From: Mycolicibacterium litorale
Lineage (GTDB): Bacteria > Actinomycetota > Actinomycetes > Mycobacteriales > Mycobacteriaceae
Reading direction: 5' to 3'
NCBI RefSeq assembly: GCF_010731695.1
Contig: NZ_AP022586.1
Coordinates: 2,170,001 to 2,234,000, forward strand
DNA length: 64,000 nucleotides
The position numbers and the translations under genes were made by a program. The notes under the pieces are model-generated. The model was not told the origin of the DNA. It searched no databases and was given only the letters and a program-made list of their open reading frames with translations. Positions 1-10,772 of this stretch are shown in pieces (the first letter of the stretch is position 1; each line of letters begins with the position of its first letter).

Positions 1-540
1 CCCGTGTATCACCCGGAACTGCGCATCTCCCCGCCGTACCGGGAGTGGGAGTTCGCCGGCGACATGGTGCGGATGCCCGAATTCTGCGCACCCGCTCTGG
101 GAAACAGGAACAACGTCGTCACCATCGACGTCGACATCCCCGCCGACGCCAACGGGGTGCTGTACTCGCTCGGTGCAGCGGCGGGCGGACTGACCTGCTA
201 CCTCGACGAGGGTCACCTCTGCTACGAGTACAACCTGTTCATCCTGTCGCGCACCAAGATCCGCTCGGAGAGCAAGCTGCCGCCCGGGCGGACGACCCTG
301 GTGGTGACGACCCGGTACGCGCAGCCGCGTCCGGCCGGTCCACTCGACATCACGATCGCCCGAGACGGTGACACCATCGCCGCGGGCTGCGTCCCGATCA
401 GCGCGCCACTGCTGTTCACCGCCAACGACTGCCTCGACATCGGCACCTGCCTCGGCTCACCGGTCTCCTTGGACTATCGCGAACGCGCCCCGTTCCCCTT
501 CGAGGGCCACATCCATCGGGTCCACGTCGCCTACACCTGA
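1..540 (+). CDS. Arylsulfatase, C-terminal fragment (5' end outside window)
   Basis: The reading frame is open from the first base and stops at 540, so only the last ~179 residues of a larger protein are present. It resembles the C-terminal domain of mycobacterial arylsulfatases (AtsD/AtsA-like, hydrolysis of sulfate esters). The region containing VLYSLGAAAGGLTCY and LCYEYNLF is the beta-rich tail that follows the catalytic domain in that family. The catalytic C/S-x-P-x-R sulfatase signature lies upstream of the window, so activity cannot be judged. The GTG at 4 is an internal codon, not a start. The gene runs convergently toward the haem operon, with about 25 bp between stops. Confidence 0.75.
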   Translation, partial: PVYHPELRISPPYREWEFAGDMVRMPEFCAPALGNRNNVVTIDVDIPADANGVLYSLGAAAGGLTCYLDEGHLCYEYNLFILSRTKIRSESKLPPGRTTLVVTTRYAQPRPAGPLDITIARDGDTIAAGCVPISAPLLFTANDCLDIGTCLGSPVSLDYRERAPFPFEGHIHRVHVAYT

Positions 541-565
541 GCGGCAGGGGTGATGCCGGGCATGC

Positions 566-1270
566 CTACGGCAGGCGGGTGACCAGCTCTTCGACGCCCA
601 CGCGCGGGCCGGTGAAGAACGGCGTCTCCTCGCGGACGTGCCGCCGTGCGTCGGTGGCGCGCAGATCACGCATCAGGTCGACGATGCGGTGCAGTTCGGG
701 CGCCTCGAAGGCGAGGATCCACTCGTAGTCGCCGAGCGCGAACGCCGGCACGGTGTTGGCGCGGACGTCCTTGTAGCCGCGCGCGGCCATCCCGTGTTCG
801 CTCAGCATTCGCCTGCGCTCGTCGTCGGGCAGCAGATACCAGTCCAGCGACCGGACGAACGGGTAGACGCAGATGTAGTTACCCGGGTCCTCCCCGGCGA
901 GGAAGGCGGGGATGTGGCTCTTGTTGAACTCAGCGGGCCGGTGGAGTGCGACGTTGCTCCACACCGGCGAGCTGGCCCGGCCCAGCGCGGTGGTGCGCCG
1001 GAAGTCGGCGTAGGTGGCCTGCAGCGCCTCCACGGTGTCGGCGTGGGTCCACATCATGAAGTCGGCGTCGGCGCGCATGCCCGCGATGTCGTACAGCCCG
1101 CGGACCACCACGCCGCGTTCCTCCTGCTGTTTGAGGAAGGTCGCGGTCTCGTCGACCACCGCCGCGCGTGCCTGCTCGTCGTATCCCAGCTCCCCCGGGC
1201 GGACCGAGAACACCGAAAACATCAGGTAGCGGATGGTGGAGTTGAGTGCGTCGAAGTCGAGCTTGGCCAT
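566..1270 (-). CDS. chdC: Coproheme decarboxylase ChdC (HemQ, chlorite-dismutase family)
   Basis: 234-residue protein of the chlorite-dismutase-like family, homologous to M. tuberculosis Rv2676c. In actinobacteria this enzyme oxidatively decarboxylates coproheme III to haem b, the last step of the coproporphyrin-dependent pathway. The [10 protein letters not shown] segment carries the family's tyrosine position, and [13 protein letters not shown] follows as the probable proximal-His region. The ATG at 1270 starts [10 protein letters not shown], and the longer open frame upstream is only the shadow of hemY. It lies 4 bp after hemY and is the third gene of hemE-hemY-chdC, so substrate supply and end step are co-transcribed. 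Family assignment is firm; catalytic residues are assigned from family knowledge. Confidence 0.93.
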   Translation of the reverse strand: MAKLDFDALNSTIRYLMFSVFSVRPGELGYDEQARAAVVDETATFLKQQEERGVVVRGLYDIAGMRADADFMMWTHADTVEALQATYADFRRTTALGRASSPVWSNVALHRPAEFNKSHIPAFLAGEDPGNYICVYPFVRSLDWYLLPDDERRRMLSEHGMAARGYKDVRANTVPAFALGDYEWILAFEAPELHRIVDLMRDLRATDARRHVREETPFFTGPRVGVEELVTRLP

Positions 1271-1274
1271 GGTT

Positions 1275-2639
1275 CTATCGTGCCACGCCGGCCGTGGCCA
1301 GCGCGGCCACCGCCCTGGTGGCCGACGCCACGCACGCGGGCACCCCGATGCCGTCCAGATAGCCACCGGCGACGGCCACCTCGCGCGGCAGCCCGGCCCG
1401 CACGTCGGCGACCAGGTCGGCGTGGCCGGGCCCGTACTGCGGCATCGCGTCGATCCACCGGTGCACGTGGCTGTCGACGGGCTCGGCGTCGATGCCGAAG
1501 ACGGTCGCCAGATCGGCGGCGGCCCACGACAGCAGGTCCTCGTCTCCCGCGCTGCGGGCAAGATCGTCACCGAAGCGGCCGTAGGACAGCCGCACGAGTT
1601 CGACGTTGCCGCGCTGGCCCCACTTGCGCGACGACAGCGTGATCGCCTTGGCGCGCAGACGTCGCTGCGGGTCGTCGGTGGCGACCAGCACGCCGGACTG
1701 CTGGGGCAGGGGTGTGCCGCCCGGCAGCGCCAAGGCGACCACCGCCGCCGAGGCCACCGCAATGCGCCGCGCGGCCGCCGCCGTGCGCGGGGCGATGTGC
1801 TCGACCAGCCCCGGCAGCCGCGGTGCGGGCACCGCCAGCACCACGGCGTCGGCCGGCCAGCGGTTGCCCTCGTCGTCGAGCAGTTCCACACCGCGGCCCG
1901 TCCGGTCGACCCGCTGCACGGCGACCTGCGCCCAGTGCAGTCCGGCCTGGCGGCGCAGCGCATCGAGCAGCACGGTGTATCCGCCGTCGACCGCGCCGAA
2001 GACCGATCCCGGCGCCGGTGGCGGCAGCGCGTCGCGCACCGCTTCAGTGAGGTTGCGGGCACCGCAGTCCAGCGCGGCGGCCAGCGTCGGGGCGGCCGCG
2101 CGCAACCCGATCGAGGCGGCCGACCCGGCGTAGACGCCGCCAAGCAGGGGATCGACCGACCGGGCTACGACCTGCTCGCCGAACCGGTCGGCGACCAGGT
2201 CGCCCACGCTGGGGTCGGCGCCGGGCCGCCAGCGCAGCGGCCGCATGGGTTCGTCGGTGATGCGCGCGATGGTCGCATCGTCGACCAGTCCCGCCATCGT
2301 CACCGCACCGGACGGGATGCCCTGCAGGGTGTGCTGGGGCATCGGGTGCAGCCGGGACTGGCTGTAGATGAGCGGTCGGGCACCGGTGGTGCCGATCTGG
2401 CGGCCGCCGAGACCGAGTTCGGCCAGCAGCGCCGGCACCTCGGGCCGCCGCGCCACGAACGCCTCGGCGCCGACGTCGAGCCACTGTCCGCCCACCCGTT
2501 CGGTGCGCAGCACCCCGCCGAGCCGGTCCGCCGGGTCCAGCACGGTGATCTCCGCGTCCGGTCCGGCGGTCACCCGCAGCCGGTAGGCCGCGACCAGCCC
2601 CGAGATACCGCCGCCGACGACGCAGAACCTCGCGCTCAC
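1275..2639 (-). CDS. hemY: Coproporphyrinogen/protoporphyrinogen III oxidase (HemY/CgoX)
   Basis: 454-residue FAD-dependent oxidase that aromatises the porphyrinogen ring. The N-terminus has the dinucleotide-binding motif [15 protein letters not shown], and the C-terminus has [13 protein letters not shown], typical of this amine-oxidase-like family. With ChdC next door, the physiological substrate is more likely coproporphyrinogen III (CgoX) than protoporphyrinogen IX. The GTG start at 2639 overlaps the hemE stop as GTGA, implying translational coupling. The open frame continues upstream only because it overlaps hemE in another frame. M. tuberculosis counterpart: Rv2677c. Confidence 0.92.
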   Translation of the reverse strand: MSARFCVVGGGISGLVAAYRLRVTAGPDAEITVLDPADRLGGVLRTERVGGQWLDVGAEAFVARRPEVPALLAELGLGGRQIGTTGARPLIYSQSRLHPMPQHTLQGIPSGAVTMAGLVDDATIARITDEPMRPLRWRPGADPSVGDLVADRFGEQVVARSVDPLLGGVYAGSAASIGLRAAAPTLAAALDCGARNLTEAVRDALPPPAPGSVFGAVDGGYTVLLDALRRQAGLHWAQVAVQRVDRTGRGVELLDDEGNRWPADAVVLAVPAPRLPGLVEHIAPRTAAAARRIAVASAAVVALALPGGTPLPQQSGVLVATDDPQRRLRAKAITLSSRKWGQRGNVELVRLSYGRFGDDLARSAGDEDLLSWAAADLATVFGIDAEPVDSHVHRWIDAMPQYGPGHADLVADVRAGLPREVAVAGGYLDGIGVPACVASATRAVAALATAGVAR

Positions 2640-3700
2640 AACGAATGCACCAACTCCACGGTGGCCGTCACGATCTGCGGGTCGGTGGCGGGCAGCACAC
2701 CGTGCCCGAGGTTGAACACATGCCCCGCCGCCCCGGCGTCGACCGCGCGTCTGCCGTCCTCGACCACCGCCCGCACGGCCGGTTCGACCACCGGCCACCC
2801 GGCCAGCAGCACGACCGGATCGAGGTTGCCCTGCAGCGCGCTGCCGCGCTCGACCCGGCCGGCCGCGTCGGTCAGCGAGGTGCGCCAGTCCACACCCACC
2901 ACGCCGGGCGCCCCCGACGCGGCGATCGCTTCGGACATGGCGCCGAGCAACTCCGCGGTGCCCACCCCGAAGTGGGTCATCGGCACACCGGCCGGCGCCA
3001 GCGCCTGGAACACCCGGGTGCTGTGCGGCAGCACGTAGCGGCGGTAGTCGGCCAGCGAGAGCGTGCCCGCCCACGAATCGAACACCTGCAGCGCGTCGAC
3101 CCCCGCGTCCACCTGGGCCTGCAGAAACGCGATCGTGACGTCGGTGAGCGCCGACATGAGTGCGTGCCAGACGTCGGGCGCACCGAGCATCATTGCCTTG
3201 GTGTGCTCGTGGTGCTTGCTCGGACCGCCTTCGACCAGATAGGACGCGAGTGTGAAGGGCGCACCGGCGAAGCCGATCAGCGGGACCTCGCCGAGCGCCG
3301 AGGTCAGCATCGACACCGCCTGCTCGACGGGCTGGACGGTCTCCCGCTCGAGCGGTCTGATCGCGGCCACGTCGGCGGCGGTGCGCACCGGATGCTCGAT
3401 CACCGGACCCACGTCGGGCACGATGTCGAGCGCGATACCGGACGCCCGCAGCGGTACCACGATGTCGGAGAACAAGATCGCCGCGTCCACCCCGTGCCTG
3501 CGCACCGGCTGCAGGGTGATCTCGGTGATCAGCTCGGCGTCGAAGCAGGCCTGCATCATGGTGTTACGCGCCCGCAGCGCCCGGTACTCGGGCAGCGACC
3601 GCCCCGCCTGGCGCATGAACCACACCGGCACCCGGGCGGGTTTGTGACCGCGGGCGGCGGCGAGATAGGGCGAGTCGGGCAGTTCACGGCGGGTGTTCAT
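2636..3700 (-). CDS. hemE: Uroporphyrinogen decarboxylase HemE
   Basis: 354 residues, the usual family length. The enzyme decarboxylates the four acetate side chains of uroporphyrinogen III to give coproporphyrinogen III. The signature [15 protein letters not shown] near residue 20 and [17 protein letters not shown] mid-protein are diagnostic. I chose the ATG at 3700 ([15 protein letters not shown]) because it matches the family N-terminus. The upstream in-frame codons encode an Arg-rich stretch that is unlikely to be translated. It is the first gene of the haem operon and diverges from the DUF3000 gene with 137 bp between starts. M. tuberculosis counterpart: Rv2678c. Confidence 0.94.
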   Translation of the reverse strand: MNTRRELPDSPYLAAARGHKPARVPVWFMRQAGRSLPEYRALRARNTMMQACFDAELITEITLQPVRRHGVDAAILFSDIVVPLRASGIALDIVPDVGPVIEHPVRTAADVAAIRPLERETVQPVEQAVSMLTSALGEVPLIGFAGAPFTLASYLVEGGPSKHHEHTKAMMLGAPDVWHALMSALTDVTIAFLQAQVDAGVDALQVFDSWAGTLSLADYRRYVLPHSTRVFQALAPAGVPMTHFGVGTAELLGAMSEAIAASGAPGVVGVDWRTSLTDAAGRVERGSALQGNLDPVVLLAGWPVVEPAVRAVVEDGRRAVDAGAAGHVFNLGHGVLPATDPQIVTATVELVHSL

Positions 3701-3824
3701 CGCCATCAATGCTGCCACGGCCCGCACCGTCGCCCGCGAACGCCGCCGACGGCCGCCGCGGGGCCCCCGGGTCACCATCGTGCGTCGGTTCGGCGCGCCT
3801 GCGTGGCCCAGCGGCCGAATGGTC

Positions 3825-3830
3825 TAGCGT
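3825..3830 (+). promoter_or_regulatory. -10 hexamer TAGCGT for a leaderless transcript of the DUF3000 gene
   Basis: TAGCGT fits the mycobacterial TANNNT -10 consensus and ends 7 bp before the GTG at 3838, so the predicted +1 is at or next to the start codon. No Shine-Dalgarno sequence precedes the GTG. Pattern-based call. Confidence 0.5.
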
Positions 3831-3837
3831 CACCGGC

Positions 3838-4419
3838 GTGACCACCGCCGAACCGGCTCAGTTCCGTGCTGCGGTGGCGGCGATGAATGCCACCACCGTA
3901 CGGCCGGAGATCGAGCTCGGCCCGATACGCCCACCGCAGCGGCTGGCGCCCTACAGCTACGCCCTGGGCGCCGAGATCCGGCATCCCGAGACCGCGATCG
4001 TCCCCGAACGCTCCGAAGGCGACGCCTTCGGGCGGCTGATCCTGCTCCACGACCCGGAGGGCGCCGAGGCGTGGGACGGCACCATGCGGCTGGTGGCGTT
4101 CATCCAGGCCGACCTCGACTCCACCGAGGCCGTCGACCCCCTGCTGCCTGAGGTGGCGTGGAGCTGGCTGGTCGAGGCGCTGGAGTCCAAGGCCGATCAG
4201 GTGACCGCACTGGGCGGCACGGTCACCGCCACCACCTCGGTGCGCTACGGCGACATCTCCGGCCCGCCGCGTGCGCACCAGCTGGAGCTGCGCGCGTCCT
4301 GGACCGCCGTCACACTCGAGCTCGGGCCCCACGTGGAGGCGTTCTGCGAGGTGCTCGAACACGCCGCCGGCCTGCCCCCGACCGGGGTGACCGACCTCAG
4401 TTCCCGCACCCGCGCGTGA
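3838..4419 (+). CDS. DUF3000 family protein (Rv2680-like)
   Basis: 193-residue soluble protein of unknown function, conserved in actinobacteria and homologous in place and sequence to M. tuberculosis Rv2680. It is mixed alpha/beta with no signal peptide or membrane segment. Conserved-looking blocks include RLAPYSYALGAEI and MRLVAFIQADLDSTEAVDPL. The GTG at 3838 is favoured by the -10 element just upstream; upstream codons in the same frame look like hemE antisense. It ends 1 bp before the RNase D-like gene and is probably co-transcribed with it. No catalytic motif is recognisable. Confidence 0.8.
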   Translation: MTTAEPAQFRAAVAAMNATTVRPEIELGPIRPPQRLAPYSYALGAEIRHPETAIVPERSEGDAFGRLILLHDPEGAEAWDGTMRLVAFIQADLDSTEAVDPLLPEVAWSWLVEALESKADQVTALGGTVTATTSVRYGDISGPPRAHQLELRASWTAVTLELGPHVEAFCEVLEHAAGLPPTGVTDLSSRTRA

Positions 4420-4420
4420 G

Positions 4421-5689
4421 ATGAGCGAGACCCCCCAGACAGACCCCGAGGGACAGGACGCCGGCGCCGAACCGGCGGCGATCCCGCTGCTCACTCCCGC
4501 CGACGGGGTGCCCGACCTCGCGGTGACCACCGACGAGATCCTCGCGGCGGCCGAACTGCTCGCCACCGGGCACGGCCCGTTCGCGATCGACGCCGAGCGC
4601 GCGTCGGGTTTCCGGTACTCCAACCGGGCCTACCTGGTGCAGATCCGGCGGGAAGGCGCCGGCACGGTGCTGATCGACCCGGTCAACCACGGCGAGGACC
4701 CCACGATGGTGATGGCCCCGCTGGCCGACGTGCTCGACACCGAGGAGTGGGTGCTGCACGCCGCCGACCAGGACCTGCCGTGTCTGGCGGAACTCGGCAT
4801 GCGCCCGCCGAAGCTGTACGACACCGAACTCGCGGGCCGGCTGGCCGGCTTCGCGCGGGTGAATCTGGCGACGATGGTCTCCGAACTGCTCGGCCTGCAG
4901 TTGATGAAGGGCCACGGCGCCGCCGACTGGTCGAAACGCCCGCTGCCCGCCGACTGGCTCAACTACGCCGCACTCGATGTCGAGGTGCTGCTCGAGTTGC
5001 GCGACGCGGTCGCCGCAGTGCTCGACGACCAGGGCAAAACCGACTGGGCCGCACAGGAATTCGAGCACCTGCGGACCTACGAGGCGGCGCCGACCCGACG
5101 CGACCGGTGGCGCCGCACCTCCGGCATCCACAAGGTGCGTGATCCGCGGGCGCTGGCCGCGGTGCGCGAACTGTGGACCACGCGTGATCACATCGCCCGC
5201 AGGCGCGACATCGCACCCGGCCGCATCCTGCCCGACGCCGCCATCATCAACGCCGCCACCGCCGATCCCGACACCGTCGAGAAACTGACCGCGCTTCCGG
5301 TGTTCGGCGGCACCCGGCAGCGGCGCAGTGCCCAGGTGTGGCTGGACGCGCTCGACCGCGCACGCCACAACCCGGACCCGCCTGATTCGGCCGAACCGAC
5401 GAACGGCCCGCCGCCCCCGTCGCGGTGGGCGCGACGCAAACCCGAGGCGGCCGCGCGGCTGGAAGCCGCCCGCGCGGGCCTGTCCGCGCTGGCGGAGCGG
5501 GTGGCGGTGCCCTCGGAGAACCTCGTCACGCCCGAGGTGGTGCGACGGCTGTGCTGGGACTGGCAGCCCGCCCCCGACATCGCCGCGGCGGTCGAGGACT
5601 TCCTCGTCGCGGCCGGGGTGCGTCCGTGGCAGCGCGACCTGGTGGTGCCGGTGCTGACCGCGGCGCTCGCCCCGTCCTCCACCGAGTGA
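4421..5689 (+). CDS. Ribonuclease D-like 3'-5' exoribonuclease with HRDC domain
   Basis: 422 residues. The N-terminal DEDD exonuclease domain has Exo I (FAIDAERASGFRYS), Exo II (HAADQDLPCLAELG) and Exo III (LNYAALDVEVLLEL, the Y-x3-D form), so the metal-binding acidic residues look intact. An HRDC-type helical region follows from about residue 215. The family trims 3' ends of structured RNAs such as tRNA precursors. Starts at ATG 4421, two bases after the DUF3000 stop. Homologue of M. tuberculosis Rv2681. The C-terminal ~60 residues, also helical, are less conserved. Confidence 0.88.
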   Translation: MSETPQTDPEGQDAGAEPAAIPLLTPADGVPDLAVTTDEILAAAELLATGHGPFAIDAERASGFRYSNRAYLVQIRREGAGTVLIDPVNHGEDPTMVMAPLADVLDTEEWVLHAADQDLPCLAELGMRPPKLYDTELAGRLAGFARVNLATMVSELLGLQLMKGHGAADWSKRPLPADWLNYAALDVEVLLELRDAVAAVLDDQGKTDWAAQEFEHLRTYEAAPTRRDRWRRTSGIHKVRDPRALAAVRELWTTRDHIARRRDIAPGRILPDAAIINAATADPDTVEKLTALPVFGGTRQRRSAQVWLDALDRARHNPDPPDSAEPTNGPPPPSRWARRKPEAAARLEAARAGLSALAERVAVPSENLVTPEVVRRLCWDWQPAPDIAAAVEDFLVAAGVRPWQRDLVVPVLTAALAPSSTE

Positions 5690-5735
5690 CCCGGGTCGCG
5701 GTTTGAGTAATTGACGAACCGGGAACCGCGGAGGG

Positions 5736-7445
5736 GTGAGTACCCCGGTCACACCCAACCACTCCCCCGACGAGTCGACGAGCCTGCTCCTCGGACCCAC
5801 ACTGCGACACGTCGGCGAGACCACCGCGGTGGTCTGGGTGCAGACCGACCGTCCCGCCGAGGTGACCGTACTCGGTTGCACGGCAAAGACTTTTCAGGTT
5901 CAAGAACACCACTACGCGTTGGTCACCGTCACCGGCCTCGACCCGGATTCGACGACCGAGTACCAGGTGCACATCGACGGTGAACTGGTGTGGCCGCTGC
6001 CCGGGAGCCCGTTTCCGCCCAGCGTGATTCGCACTCGCGGGCCGCTCAACGCCGAACGGTTGCGAGCGGTGTTCGGCTCGTGCCGCTACCCCAAGACCGG
6101 CGTCGAGGAGGTCGACGACAAGCTCGGCGCCGACGCGCTGGACCGCTACGCCGACCGCATGGCCCGGCTCCCGGTCAGCATGTGGCCGGATCTCCTCATC
6201 CTGCTCGGCGATCAGGTCTACGCCGACGAATTGACCCCGGAGGCCCGCAGGCACCTGACGGGCCGGCGCCGCCGTCGCGCCAAGCACGGGCAGCGTCCAC
6301 CGGACGAGGTGGTCAGCTTCGGCGAGTACGAGGGCCTCTACCGGCACTCGTGGTCGGACCCCGAGATCCGCTGGGTGATGTCGACGGTGCCGACCGCGAT
6401 GATCTTCGACGACCACGACATCCGCGACGACTGGAACACCTCGGCCGCCTGGCGCGCCGAAATGGACGGCCAACCGTGGTGGCGTGACCGCATCCGCGCG
6501 GGGCTGGCGTCGTACTGGGTCTACCAGCACATCGGCAACCTCAGCCCCGAGGAGCTGGCCGCCGACGAGGACTACCGGCGGATGCGCAGTGTCGACGGCG
6601 ACGTGTGGCCGGTACTCGTGGAGATGGCCGACCGCGCCGACGCCGAGGTGGACGCCAACAAGGGCGTGCGGTTCAGCTACCGGTGGGATTTCGGGCGCAA
6701 CCGCTTCATCATGATGGACACGCGGAACGGCCGGATCCTCGAATCGGGCGAGCGCATGATGATCGGCGAACGCGAATTCGCCTGGCTCGAGGCGCAAACC
6801 GCCGACGGGATCGACGACGTGGACCACCTGGTCCTGGGATCCTCGGTGCCGTGGCTGATGCCGCCGGTGTTGTCGGATCTGCAGACCGTCAACGAGATCT
6901 CCGCCGACCGTCCGGGATGGCGCGGGGTGCCCGCCGAGAAACTGCGCCAGGCCGCAGATCTCGAGCACTGGCCGGCATTCATCAAGTCGTTCCTGCGGCT
7001 GACCACGATGATCCGCCGGGCCGCAACTCATCCCGACGGCCCGGCGACCGTCACGGTGCTCTCCGGCGACGTGCACCACAGCTACGCCGCGAAAGCGGCC
7101 CTCGACGGCGTGGACGGCGAGGCCGCCACCGTGCACCAACTGGTGTGCTCACCGGTGCACAACTATGTGCCGTCCTACGTCAAACCGGCGTTCAAGCTCG
7201 GCTGGTCGCGACGGTTGGCGCCGGTCCTGCGGCGCTGGGCACGACGCCACGGATCCCCCGAGCTGACCGTCAGCTGGACGAACACGGCCGGGCCGGTTTT
7301 CGGCAACACCATTGCGACGCTGCTACTTTCGGGCCGCGACGCCGAGGTGCTGTTCGAACAGCCCGACGCCTCGACCGAACTGCGCGAGGTGGCCCGCATT
7401 CCGCTCGGCGGCCGCAGGCCTACGGTCAGTCCAGTCGCTCGCTGA
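5736..7445 (+). CDS. PhoD-like metallophosphatase / alkaline phosphatase D family protein
   Basis: 569-residue protein with an N-terminal fibronectin-like domain (about 20-95) followed by a PhoD-type metallophosphatase domain. Metal-ligand motifs are visible: FGSCRYP near residue 112, [21 protein letters not shown], and [10 protein letters not shown] toward the C-terminus. Unlike secreted PhoD there is no signal peptide or Tat motif, so it appears cytoplasmic. The substrate is unknown; phosphodiesters are the family norm. GTG start at 5736 with GGAGG immediately upstream. Its 3' end overlaps the 3' end of dxs by 20 bp on the opposite strand. No equivalent sits beside dxs in M. tuberculosis as I recall it. 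Confidence 0.82.
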   Translation: MSTPVTPNHSPDESTSLLLGPTLRHVGETTAVVWVQTDRPAEVTVLGCTAKTFQVQEHHYALVTVTGLDPDSTTEYQVHIDGELVWPLPGSPFPPSVIRTRGPLNAERLRAVFGSCRYPKTGVEEVDDKLGADALDRYADRMARLPVSMWPDLLILLGDQVYADELTPEARRHLTGRRRRRAKHGQRPPDEVVSFGEYEGLYRHSWSDPEIRWVMSTVPTAMIFDDHDIRDDWNTSAAWRAEMDGQPWWRDRIRAGLASYWVYQHIGNLSPEELAADEDYRRMRSVDGDVWPVLVEMADRADAEVDANKGVRFSYRWDFGRNRFIMMDTRNGRILESGERMMIGEREFAWLEAQTADGIDDVDHLVLGSSVPWLMPPVLSDLQTVNEISADRPGWRGVPAEKLRQAADLEHWPAFIKSFLRLTTMIRRAATHPDGPATVTVLSGDVHHSYAAKAALDGVDGEAATVHQLVCSPVHNYVPSYVKPAFKLGWSRRLAPVLRRWARRHGSPELTVSWTNTAGPVFGNTIATLLLSGRDAEVLFEQPDASTELREVARIPLGGRRPTVSPVAR

Positions 7446-9339
7446 CCTCGTCGTCGGCCGGCGTGGCGCCGAGTGCGGCCACCCAGCCGGTGATCTGGCG
7501 GGCGATGTTGCGGTCGGTCAGGCCGACGTCGGCGAGCACCTCACCACGCGAGGCGTGGTCGAAGAACCGCTGCGGCAGGCCCAGATCGCGGCACGGCACG
7601 TCGACCTCGGCGTGCCGTAGCGTGGCCGAGACGGCCGATCCGATGCCGCCGTGCAGACCGTTGTCCTCGACGGTGACCACCAGCTTGTGGGCGGCGGCCA
7701 ACTCGGTGAGCCCCGCGGGCACCGGCAGCACCCAGCGCGGGTCGACGACGGTGACACCGATGCCCTGCTTGCGCAGGCGTTCGGCGACGGTCAGCGCCAT
7801 CGACGCGAACGGTCCGACCGCCACGAGCAGCACGTCGTCGGACAGACCCTCGGCGGGCTCGGCGAGCACGTCGACGCCGCGGCGCCGGCGCAACGCCGGA
7901 ATGTCCTCGCCCACATCGCCTTTCGGGAAGCGGATGGCGGTGGGACCGTCGTTGACGTCGAGCGCCTCGCCGAGTTCCTCGCGCAGCCGGGCGCCGTCGC
8001 GGGGGGCCGCCACCCGCATACCGGGCACGACGCCCAGCACCGACAGATCCCACATGCCGTTGTGGCTGGCCCCGTCCGGACCGGTGACGCCGGACCGGTC
8101 GAGCACCAGAGTGACCGGCAGCTTGTGCAGTGCGACGTCCATCATCAGCTGATCGAACGCGCGGTTGAGGAACGTCGAGTAGATGGCGACCACCGGGTGC
8201 AGCCCACCCATCGCCAGACCCGCGGCCGACGTCATCGCATGCTGTTCGGCGATGCCGACGTCGAAGAAGCGGTCCGGGAACCGGTCACGGAAGGCGGACA
8301 ACCCGGTCGGGCCGGGCATGGCCGCGGTGATCGCGACGACGTCGCGGCGCTTTGTGCCGTACGCGACGAGCTCCTCAGCGAACGCTGAGGTCCAGCCGGG
8401 AGCGGCGACCTTGGTGGCCAGCCCGGTGGCGACGTCGATGACGCCGCAGGCGTGCATCTGCTCGGCCTCGTCGTTCTCGGCCGGTGCGTAACCGTTGCCC
8501 TTACGGGTCACCACGTGCACGATCACCGGCGCGTTGAAGCCGCGGGCGTGCCGAAGCGCCGACTCGACGGCGTGCTCGTCGTGCCCGTCGATCGGGCCGA
8601 CGTACTTCAGCCCGAGGTCGGTGAACATCACCTGCGGCGACAGCGCGTCCTTCAGGCCCGCCTTGACGCTGTGCATGCACTGGTAGCAGAACTCGCCGAT
8701 CACCGGCAGACCGCGCACGGCTCTGCGCCCCTCGTCGAGCAGGCGTTCGTAGCCGGGCTGCAGGCGCAGGGCGGCAAGGTGGTCGGCGAACCCGCCGATG
8801 GTCGGCGCATAGCTGCGGCCGTTGTCGTTGACGACGATCACCACGGGCCTGCGCGCGGCCGCGATGTTGTTCAGCGCCTCCCAGCACATGCCACCGGTCA
8901 GGGCGCCGTCGCCGACGACGGCGACCACGTGGCGGTTGCGGTGCCCGGTCAGCTCGAACGCCTTGGCCAGCCCGTCGGCGTACGACAGGGCCGCGCTGGC
9001 GTGACTGGACTCCACCCAGTCGTGCTCGCTCTCGGCGCGCGACGGGTAACCCGACAGGCCGTCCTTCTTGCGCAGCGAGTCGAACTCGTGCGCGCGGCCG
9101 GTCAGCATCTTGTGTACGTACGCCTGATGGCCCGTGTCGAAGATCAGCGGATCGTGCGGCGAGTCGAAGACCCGGTGCAGCGCAAGCGTCAACTCGACGA
9201 CGCCGAGGTTCGGGCCCAGATGCCCTCCGGTGGCAGCAACCTTGTGGATCAGGAACTCGCGGATCTCACCCGCCAGTTCTGACAACTGAGACTGTGAAAG
9301 GTGCTGCAGATCGGCGGGACCGCGGATCTGTTCAAGCAT
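7426..9339 (-). CDS. dxs: 1-deoxy-D-xylulose-5-phosphate synthase Dxs
   Basis: 637 residues, full length. It condenses pyruvate and glyceraldehyde-3-phosphate using thiamine diphosphate, the first step of the MEP isoprenoid pathway (polyprenyl phosphates, menaquinone). The [17 protein letters not shown] motif with its family His, the TPP-binding [16 protein letters not shown], and the transketolase-like [15 protein letters not shown] are all present. The ATG at 9339 follows a perfect TAGACT -10 by 6 bp, implying a leaderless message. It converges on the PhoD-like gene with a 20 bp overlap. Homologue of Rv2682c (dxs1). Confidence 0.96.
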   Translation of the reverse strand: MLEQIRGPADLQHLSQSQLSELAGEIREFLIHKVAATGGHLGPNLGVVELTLALHRVFDSPHDPLIFDTGHQAYVHKMLTGRAHEFDSLRKKDGLSGYPSRAESEHDWVESSHASAALSYADGLAKAFELTGHRNRHVVAVVGDGALTGGMCWEALNNIAAARRPVVIVVNDNGRSYAPTIGGFADHLAALRLQPGYERLLDEGRRAVRGLPVIGEFCYQCMHSVKAGLKDALSPQVMFTDLGLKYVGPIDGHDEHAVESALRHARGFNAPVIVHVVTRKGNGYAPAENDEAEQMHACGVIDVATGLATKVAAPGWTSAFAEELVAYGTKRRDVVAITAAMPGPTGLSAFRDRFPDRFFDVGIAEQHAMTSAAGLAMGGLHPVVAIYSTFLNRAFDQLMMDVALHKLPVTLVLDRSGVTGPDGASHNGMWDLSVLGVVPGMRVAAPRDGARLREELGEALDVNDGPTAIRFPKGDVGEDIPALRRRRGVDVLAEPAEGLSDDVLLVAVGPFASMALTVAERLRKQGIGVTVVDPRWVLPVPAGLTELAAAHKLVVTVEDNGLHGGIGSAVSATLRHAEVDVPCRDLGLPQRFFDHASRGEVLADVGLTDRNIARQITGWVAALGATPADDEVSERLD

Positions 9340-9345
9340 TCCGTC

Positions 9346-9351
9346 AGTCTA
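9346..9351 (-). promoter_or_regulatory. -10 hexamer TAGACT for leaderless dxs
   Basis: On the minus strand TAGACT, a perfect mycobacterial SigA -10, ends 6 bp before the dxs ATG at 9339. No ribosome binding site is present, so the transcript probably starts at the ATG. Confidence 0.6.
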
Positions 9352-9367
9352 CGCACGACCTCAGGGC

Positions 9368-10693
9368 TCAGTCGCGCCGAGACTGGTACACATCGGGCAC
9401 TCCGTCGTGGTCCGTATCGGCGGTCTCCTGCAGGTGAATCGCCCGGTAGTGGCGGTTGCGGACCCTCAGGAGGACCGCGGCGAGCAACGCCGCGACCACG
9501 GACCCGGTGAGCACTCCCACCTTCACGAAATCGTCACGATCTGAGCCGAGACCGTAGGCGAGGTCGCCGATGAGCAGCGACACCGTGAAGCCGATGCCGG
9601 CCAGCATCGCCACGCCGAACACGTCGATCCATCGCAGCGCGCTGTCCAGGTTCGCGCGTGTCACCGAGGCCAGCACCCGGGTGGTCAGGTAGATCCCGAT
9701 GGGTTTTCCGACCACCAGGCCGAACACGATGCCGAGCGTGATGGGGTCGGACATGGCGCGGGTGAAACCGTCGAGCCCGCCGATCGCCACCCCGGCGGCG
9801 AAGAACGCGAACGCCGGCACGGCCACACCGGCCGAGATCGGGCGCAGCCGGTGTTCGAAGTGTTCGGCCAGGCCGGGCCCCGCCTCCGGTCCCCCTGCGG
9901 CGGCGCTGCGCAGCACGGGCACGGTGAAGCCGAGCAGCACACCGGCGACGGTGGCGTGCACGCCCGATTCGTGGACCAGCACCCAGGTGGCGAAGCCGAG
10001 CGGGATCAGCAGCCACCACGAGCGGAGCCGGCGCTGCACGCAGATCCCGAACAGCACGAGCGGGATGACCGCCAGTCCGAGCGCCGTGAAATCGATCCCG
10101 TCGGTGTAGAACACCGCGATGACGGTCACCGCGAGCAGATCGTCGACGACGGCCAACGTGAGCAGGAATGTCCGCAGCGCGGTGGGCAGGTGGGTGGACA
10201 GGACCGCGAGGACGGCGACGGCGAACGCGATGTCGGTCGCCGTTGGGATGGCCCACCCCTTGACCGCACCGTCACCGACGCCGGCCGTGAACGCGACGAA
10301 GATCAGCGCGGGCACCACCATCCCGCCGACCGCGGCGGCGATCGGCAGCGCGGCGCGGGCGGGATCGCGCAGATCGCCCGCGACGAACTCGCGCTTGAGT
10401 TCCAGGCCCACCACGAAGAAGAAGATCGCCAGCATGCCGTCGGCCACCCAGGTGCCCACGGTCAGGTCCAGGTGCAGTCCGAACGGCTCACCGCCGATGT
10501 GCAGATCGCGCAGCGAGAAGTAGGCGGCCGACCACGGTGAGTTCGCCCAGAGCAGGGCGACCGTCGCGGCCACCAGGAGGATGGCGCCGCCGACGGTCTC
10601 GCGGCGCAGGATCTCGGCGATGCGGCGGGACTCCGCCCAGGACCCCCGTTCCAGCAGGGCGTACCGGGCGCGGCGGAAGGGGGTGGGTGTCAA
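9368..10693 (-). CDS. nhaA: Na+/H+ antiporter NhaA
   Basis: 441-residue integral membrane protein with about 11-12 hydrophobic segments. The NhaA hallmarks are present: [15 protein letters not shown] (half-helix TM4 region) and [17 protein letters not shown] with the adjacent Asp pair used for Na+/H+ exchange. It exports Na+ at the expense of the proton gradient. The start is called as TTG at 10693 with a GAGGACTCC region just upstream; no better in-frame ATG precedes the first conserved segment. It lies between dxs and a PucR-type regulator, a stretch that holds other genes in M. tuberculosis, and is treated here as accessory. Confidence 0.9.
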   Translation of the reverse strand: MTPTPFRRARYALLERGSWAESRRIAEILRRETVGGAILLVAATVALLWANSPWSAAYFSLRDLHIGGEPFGLHLDLTVGTWVADGMLAIFFFVVGLELKREFVAGDLRDPARAALPIAAAVGGMVVPALIFVAFTAGVGDGAVKGWAIPTATDIAFAVAVLAVLSTHLPTALRTFLLTLAVVDDLLAVTVIAVFYTDGIDFTALGLAVIPLVLFGICVQRRLRSWWLLIPLGFATWVLVHESGVHATVAGVLLGFTVPVLRSAAAGGPEAGPGLAEHFEHRLRPISAGVAVPAFAFFAAGVAIGGLDGFTRAMSDPITLGIVFGLVVGKPIGIYLTTRVLASVTRANLDSALRWIDVFGVAMLAGIGFTVSLLIGDLAYGLGSDRDDFVKVGVLTGSVVAALLAAVLLRVRNRHYRAIHLQETADTDHDGVPDVYQSRRD

Positions 10694-10772
10694 CGGAGTC
10701 CTCGGCGATCGGTCGGGCGTTGGGCACGGGGTGGGCCACCCCGGCCGACCAGACTTCCCGGCACTCCGGTGC

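Noticed and set aside
1233..3038. 601-codon plus-strand frame over hemY and hemE
   Set aside because: Complement of conserved haem genes; composition is that of an antisense frame (His/Arg/Gln-rich) without motifs.
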